A DNA stretch of 64,000 nt from assembly GCA_965223835.1 (NCBI GenBank), contig CBDCXQ010000001.1, forward strand, positions 3,844,001-3,908,000, written 5' to 3'. The position numbers and the translations under genes are program-made. Under the pieces are notes generated by a model that worked only from the letters and a program-made list of their open reading frames with translations, was not told the DNA's origin and did not search any database. The stretch comes from CAVYXZ01 sp965223835. GTDB lineage: Bacteria > Chloroflexota > Anaerolineae > Aggregatilineales > Phototrophicaceae. This document shows, piece by piece, positions 61,631-64,000 of this stretch. Within the stretch, counting starts at the first letter, position 1. The number at the start of each line of letters is the position of its first letter.

Positions 61631-62562
61631 ATGATTATCCACCCGCATGGCATAGCGGCGAAATTCAGGCACATATACGAGCGCTGGCGAATCATACCTG
61701 CGAGATCTGTGGGATGCGCTTTGATCCGGCCACCAACAAGACGCTCACCGCCGTTGACACTGCTGGACGGGCGATTATAGGGCATGTCCATCATCTCGAC
61801 CGCAATCCCGCCAACTGTACCGACGAAAACCTGATGTTCCTGTGTCAAACCTGTCATATCCGGCTGCATGGGCAGCGCTGGGTCCCCGGTGCGGAGATGC
61901 CATTGGCCTGGGGCAATGAACCGCCGCCCTGGGTTCTACGCCGCGGCCTGGCCTATCAACCCAATCCGATTGTCGCCTCACTGCAAGAGTCGGCCCGCTA
62001 TGCCACTGGCAAGACGGACCGCGCCCAATTCCTCATTGGTTTGATTGAGAGTCAGGGCTGGATTCGTGGCGACATTGATGCGCGAGTCGAGATGCGGGCT
62101 TTGTTGCAACAGGTGCTGACCGAATACGATACGTTGCTCCAACAACGTGAACAAGCTGCTAAAGAACCCATTCTCGCCACCGCAACCGCGTGGGCCAGCG
62201 AACACGGTTTTGTGCCCTACGCTGAGGCTATCGCATTATCTGGTCTGGCCGATCATGATTTTGATGCGGCGCTGAAACACGGGTTGATAGCACCCGAACC
62301 TGCACCATTTGATCAGGATTTTGTCCCACTGTATTTTGACCCCGCCAAATTACGGCTTGATGAAGATACGGTACGCGAATTATGGTCTACAGTGCTGCTC
62401 ACACGGGAACAGGCGGCGAGACTATTGGAAATACCGCTGGCAGCGTTTGAACGAAGACGGCGTGAAGTCGGCATCCGCCATTTTAGAACAGATTTGCTAT
62501 CTGGTACTGGTCAACGCGAACGCTTATATCGTAAAATAGATGTGCTAAAGCTGAGGCGATAA
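61627..62562 (+). CDS. HNH-endonuclease-domain protein
   Basis: This 311-residue protein has an N-terminal zinc-ribbon/HNH module: NHTCEICGMRFD (about 22-33), GHVHHLDRNPAN (catalytic His pair) and LCQTCHIRLHG (about 75-85). These are the usual C-x2-C ... HH ... C-x2-C-H layout. The remaining 220 residues are helical, end RRREVGIRHFRTDLL and may contain a DNA-binding HTH (LTREQAARLLEIPLAAFERR). It could be a site-specific nuclease or a repurposed DNA-binding protein. It overlaps the SRPBCC gene and stands alone from the restriction genes expected for a classical nuclease system. Confidence 0.78.
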   Translation: MNDYPPAWHSGEIQAHIRALANHTCEICGMRFDPATNKTLTAVDTAGRAIIGHVHHLDRNPANCTDENLMFLCQTCHIRLHGQRWVPGAEMPLAWGNEPPPWVLRRGLAYQPNPIVASLQESARYATGKTDRAQFLIGLIESQGWIRGDIDARVEMRALLQQVLTEYDTLLQQREQAAKEPILATATAWASEHGFVPYAEAIALSGLADHDFDAALKHGLIAPEPAPFDQDFVPLYFDPAKLRLDEDTVRELWSTVLLTREQAARLLEIPLAAFERRRREVGIRHFRTDLLSGTGQRERLYRKIDVLKLRR

Positions 62563-62573
62563 AGAAAAGACTC

Positions 62574-62612
62574 AACGCAAAGCTGAAAAGAAAGAGGCGA
62601 AGGCGCAAAGGG
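62574..62612 (+). repeat. Left arm of an inverted repeat pair around a low-G+C gene
   Basis: AACGCAAAG (62574-62582) and GGCGCAAAGGG (62602-62612) recur in the same order on the opposite strand at 63231-63170. Both are purine-rich intergenic repeats of a type dispersed in many genomes. Confidence 0.6.
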
Positions 62613-62634
62613 TAGATGGGCAAATCTTAGCACG

Positions 62635-63141
62635 ATGAGATGCGTAACAAACATAGAAACGACCCTCGAAATGGGTATTCGCGGCGCAGCATATGGACTC
62701 GTCGTTGGTGCGCTAGCCGGTGCAATCATCGGTATTGGCCTGTTTGTCATTGGGGCGATTTATGGGATCCCTATAGGTGCTTTTGTTGGCCTTTTTGCTG
62801 GTTGCTTTAACGGCATATTTTTAGGGACTGTGACGGTAATTTTCTTCAATCCACTAACAGATGAAAAAGCGATCAAAAAGTACCGATTCATTTCCAGGAT
62901 TGTTGGTACTCTGGGTTCAGCGGTTTTCACAAGCGTGATCGCCTTGATCGTTCTAGAACCGCGAAATTCTGCTGGTACTCAATTCTTCGTCATAATACCA
63001 GCAGTGGCAGCTATGCTTCTATCGTTACGAATTGTGCCGAAGATCATTGATCCTTATATCCGTACTCAGACAGGTCAAGAACAATACCTTGCACATTCTG
63101 ATGATTCATTACGAACTGGCGATCATCAAACTGTTGAATAG
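62635..63141 (+). CDS. Low-G+C membrane protein with Gly-zipper
   Basis: This 168-residue protein has at least four hydrophobic segments, the first two rich in glycine spaced as in helix-packing zippers (GAAYGLVVGALAGAIIGIG, then GIPIGAFVGLFAG). The C-terminal 35 residues are polar. Base composition is clearly lower in G+C than its neighbours, and it lies between inverted repeats, so it may have been acquired by transfer. ATG 62635 has no strong ribosome-binding site; ATG 62671 is an alternative start. The function is unknown. Confidence 0.6.
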   Translation: MRCVTNIETTLEMGIRGAAYGLVVGALAGAIIGIGLFVIGAIYGIPIGAFVGLFAGCFNGIFLGTVTVIFFNPLTDEKAIKKYRFISRIVGTLGSAVFTSVIALIVLEPRNSAGTQFFVIIPAVAAMLLSLRIVPKIIDPYIRTQTGQEQYLAHSDDSLRTGDHQTVE

Positions 63142-63169
63142 ACTGGGATACTCGAATATTTGAATTTTT

Positions 63170-63231
63170 CCCTTTGCGCCTGTGCGAAGCCTCCCCGTAG
63201 GGGATTGCTTCTTTCGTTACTTCTTTGCGTT
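63170..63231 (-). repeat. Right arm of an inverted repeat pair
   Basis: On the minus strand, AACGCAAAG (63231-63223) and GGCGCAAAGGG (63180-63170) copy the left arm, separated by about 40 bases that include a small CCCCTACGGGG palindrome. Confidence 0.6.
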
Positions 63232-63263
63232 TCATCTTTTTCGTTTAACGGAGCAGTAGTACC

Positions 63264-64000
63264 ATGACCGATGTTGAAAACCTGGATGAATGGTTCCCAC
63301 GTGACCCGGCGGCCTATCGTGACGATATTGAACGGTTGGGTGTCGTCGTCGGCGGGTCGCTGAGCAAAGGGTTGATCGTCAAGCTGGACCCGGCGGTCTC
63401 GATTGAAGATCTGGCCGTCGGGCGCTATATCGTCGTGCATGGTCGGCACAAGCGCTTTTTCTGCATGATTAACGATATCACGCTGGACAGCACCAACCCC
63501 GCCATCGAGAGCGACCCACCCAACATTAGCGATGACGAGTTCCTGGCCGATATATATAGCGGCACCGCGGCCTATGGCACCATTCATGTCGCGCCCATGC
63601 TCTCGATTGATGTGGATAATTCACCAAAGCCAGTGAAAACGATTCCTAGCCACTTCATGCCGGTGTATAGCGCGACGGCGGAAGATGTGAACGATGTGTT
63701 TGGCGAGGAAGACGGCACCCATTTCCATGTCGGCGCACCGCTGGAACTGGAACATACGCAGATCAACCTTGATTTGCGACGATTGGCCGAGCGTTCGGTC
63801 GGGGTGTTCGGCAAGAGCGGAACCGGCAAGAGCTTTCTCACCCGCGTCATTCTGGCTGGTCTGGTCTCGAAAGAAATGGGAGTCAGCTTGATCTTTGATA
63901 TGCACAATGACTATGGCTGGCAGATCAGCACCGAAAATGGCTACAATGTCAAGGGCCTCAAGCAGTTGTTCGATAGCAAGGTCACGATCCTCACACTCGA
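63264..64000 (+). CDS. herA: HerA-type P-loop ATPase (DUF87), 3' end beyond the window
   Basis: ATG 63264 starts a protein of which 245 residues are visible; the gene runs off the right edge. An N-terminal beta barrel (HAS-barrel) with HKRFFCMINDITLD is followed by Walker A in GVFGKSGTGKSFLTR (about 178-192) and the HerA Walker-B-like LIFDMHNDYGWQ. HerA is a hexameric DNA-translocating ATPase that usually works with the nuclease NurA in end resection or, in other contexts, in defence systems. No NurA gene is visible upstream. Confidence 0.85.
   Translation, partial: MTDVENLDEWFPRDPAAYRDDIERLGVVVGGSLSKGLIVKLDPAVSIEDLAVGRYIVVHGRHKRFFCMINDITLDSTNPAIESDPPNISDDEFLADIYSGTAAYGTIHVAPMLSIDVDNSPKPVKTIPSHFMPVYSATAEDVNDVFGEEDGTHFHVGAPLELEHTQINLDLRRLAERSVGVFGKSGTGKSFLTRVILAGLVSKEMGVSLIFDMHNDYGWQISTENGYNVKGLKQLFDSKVTILTL

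Noticed and set aside
61627..64000. Anti-phage defence island (HNH protein plus HerA-type ATPase)
   Set aside because: The two genes are about 700 bases apart, separated by an unrelated membrane gene and repeats, and HerA is truncated by the window. Nothing shows they form one system.

Overview
The window looks like bacterial chromosome of moderate G+C from an uncultured Chloroflexota member (Anaerolineae-like). That placement is an inference. It rests on secreted lipoproteins with Thr/Pro-rich linkers, many sugar and oligopeptide ABC importers, enolase-superfamily and F420-type enzymes, and a circularly permuted family-5 substrate-binding protein of a kind I recall from this phylum. I saw no rRNA, convincing tRNA, CRISPR array, phage or plasmid functions.

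Layout. 1-6200: end of an unidentified protein, an LLM-class oxidoreductase gene broken by an amber codon, then a sugar-catabolic run (NAD-dependent epimerase and enolase-superfamily dehydratase) and small exported or membrane proteins. 6200-12740: an MFS exporter facing a ribose-type ABC importer operon, a class-V aminotransferase and a tandem GNAT protein. 13100-18480: a multidomain lipoprotein, SurE, then tsaE-tsaB-rimI and a glycosyltransferase in one operon. 18480-21860: a decayed IS1-family transposase and priA with an in-frame repeat insertion. 22300-25530: pdhA-pdhB-pdhC. 26670-31460: a six-gene operon holding biotin carboxylase and a separate biotin carrier protein, with unrelated genes between them. 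31560-38420: a BAAT-type hydrolase, an ECF sigma factor fused to a bifunctional-nuclease (DUF151) domain and cut by an in-frame UGA, an AraC regulator, a J-domain protein and a GH13 enzyme. 38640-39700: a protein with an N-terminal motif like those of contractile-injection-system cargo.

40100-58160 is a catabolic island. It has a second enolase-superfamily enzyme, a creatinase-like M24 protein without obvious metal ligands, a Ddn-type flavin/F420 protein, two M14 peptidases, a creatininase-family amidohydrolase, PanE, an SDR, a dipeptide-type permease pair, two family-5 binding proteins (one permuted) and an M20 N-carbamoyl/allantoate-type amidohydrolase. Together these suggest import and hydrolysis of small amide, ureido or peptide compounds. 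No importer ATPase is encoded here.

58160-64000: a GT39-like membrane glycosyltransferase with a second in-frame repeat, a coiled-coil protein, a DUF1328 peptide with a clear terminator, an SRPBCC protein overlapping an HNH protein, a low-G+C membrane gene between inverted repeats, and the start of a HerA-type ATPase cut by the window edge.

The main points of interest are the permuted binding protein, the UGA-interrupted sigma/nuclease fusion with a well-formed internal ribosome-binding site, the coding-region palindromic insertions in priA and the GT39 gene, and several gene remnants showing active decay.
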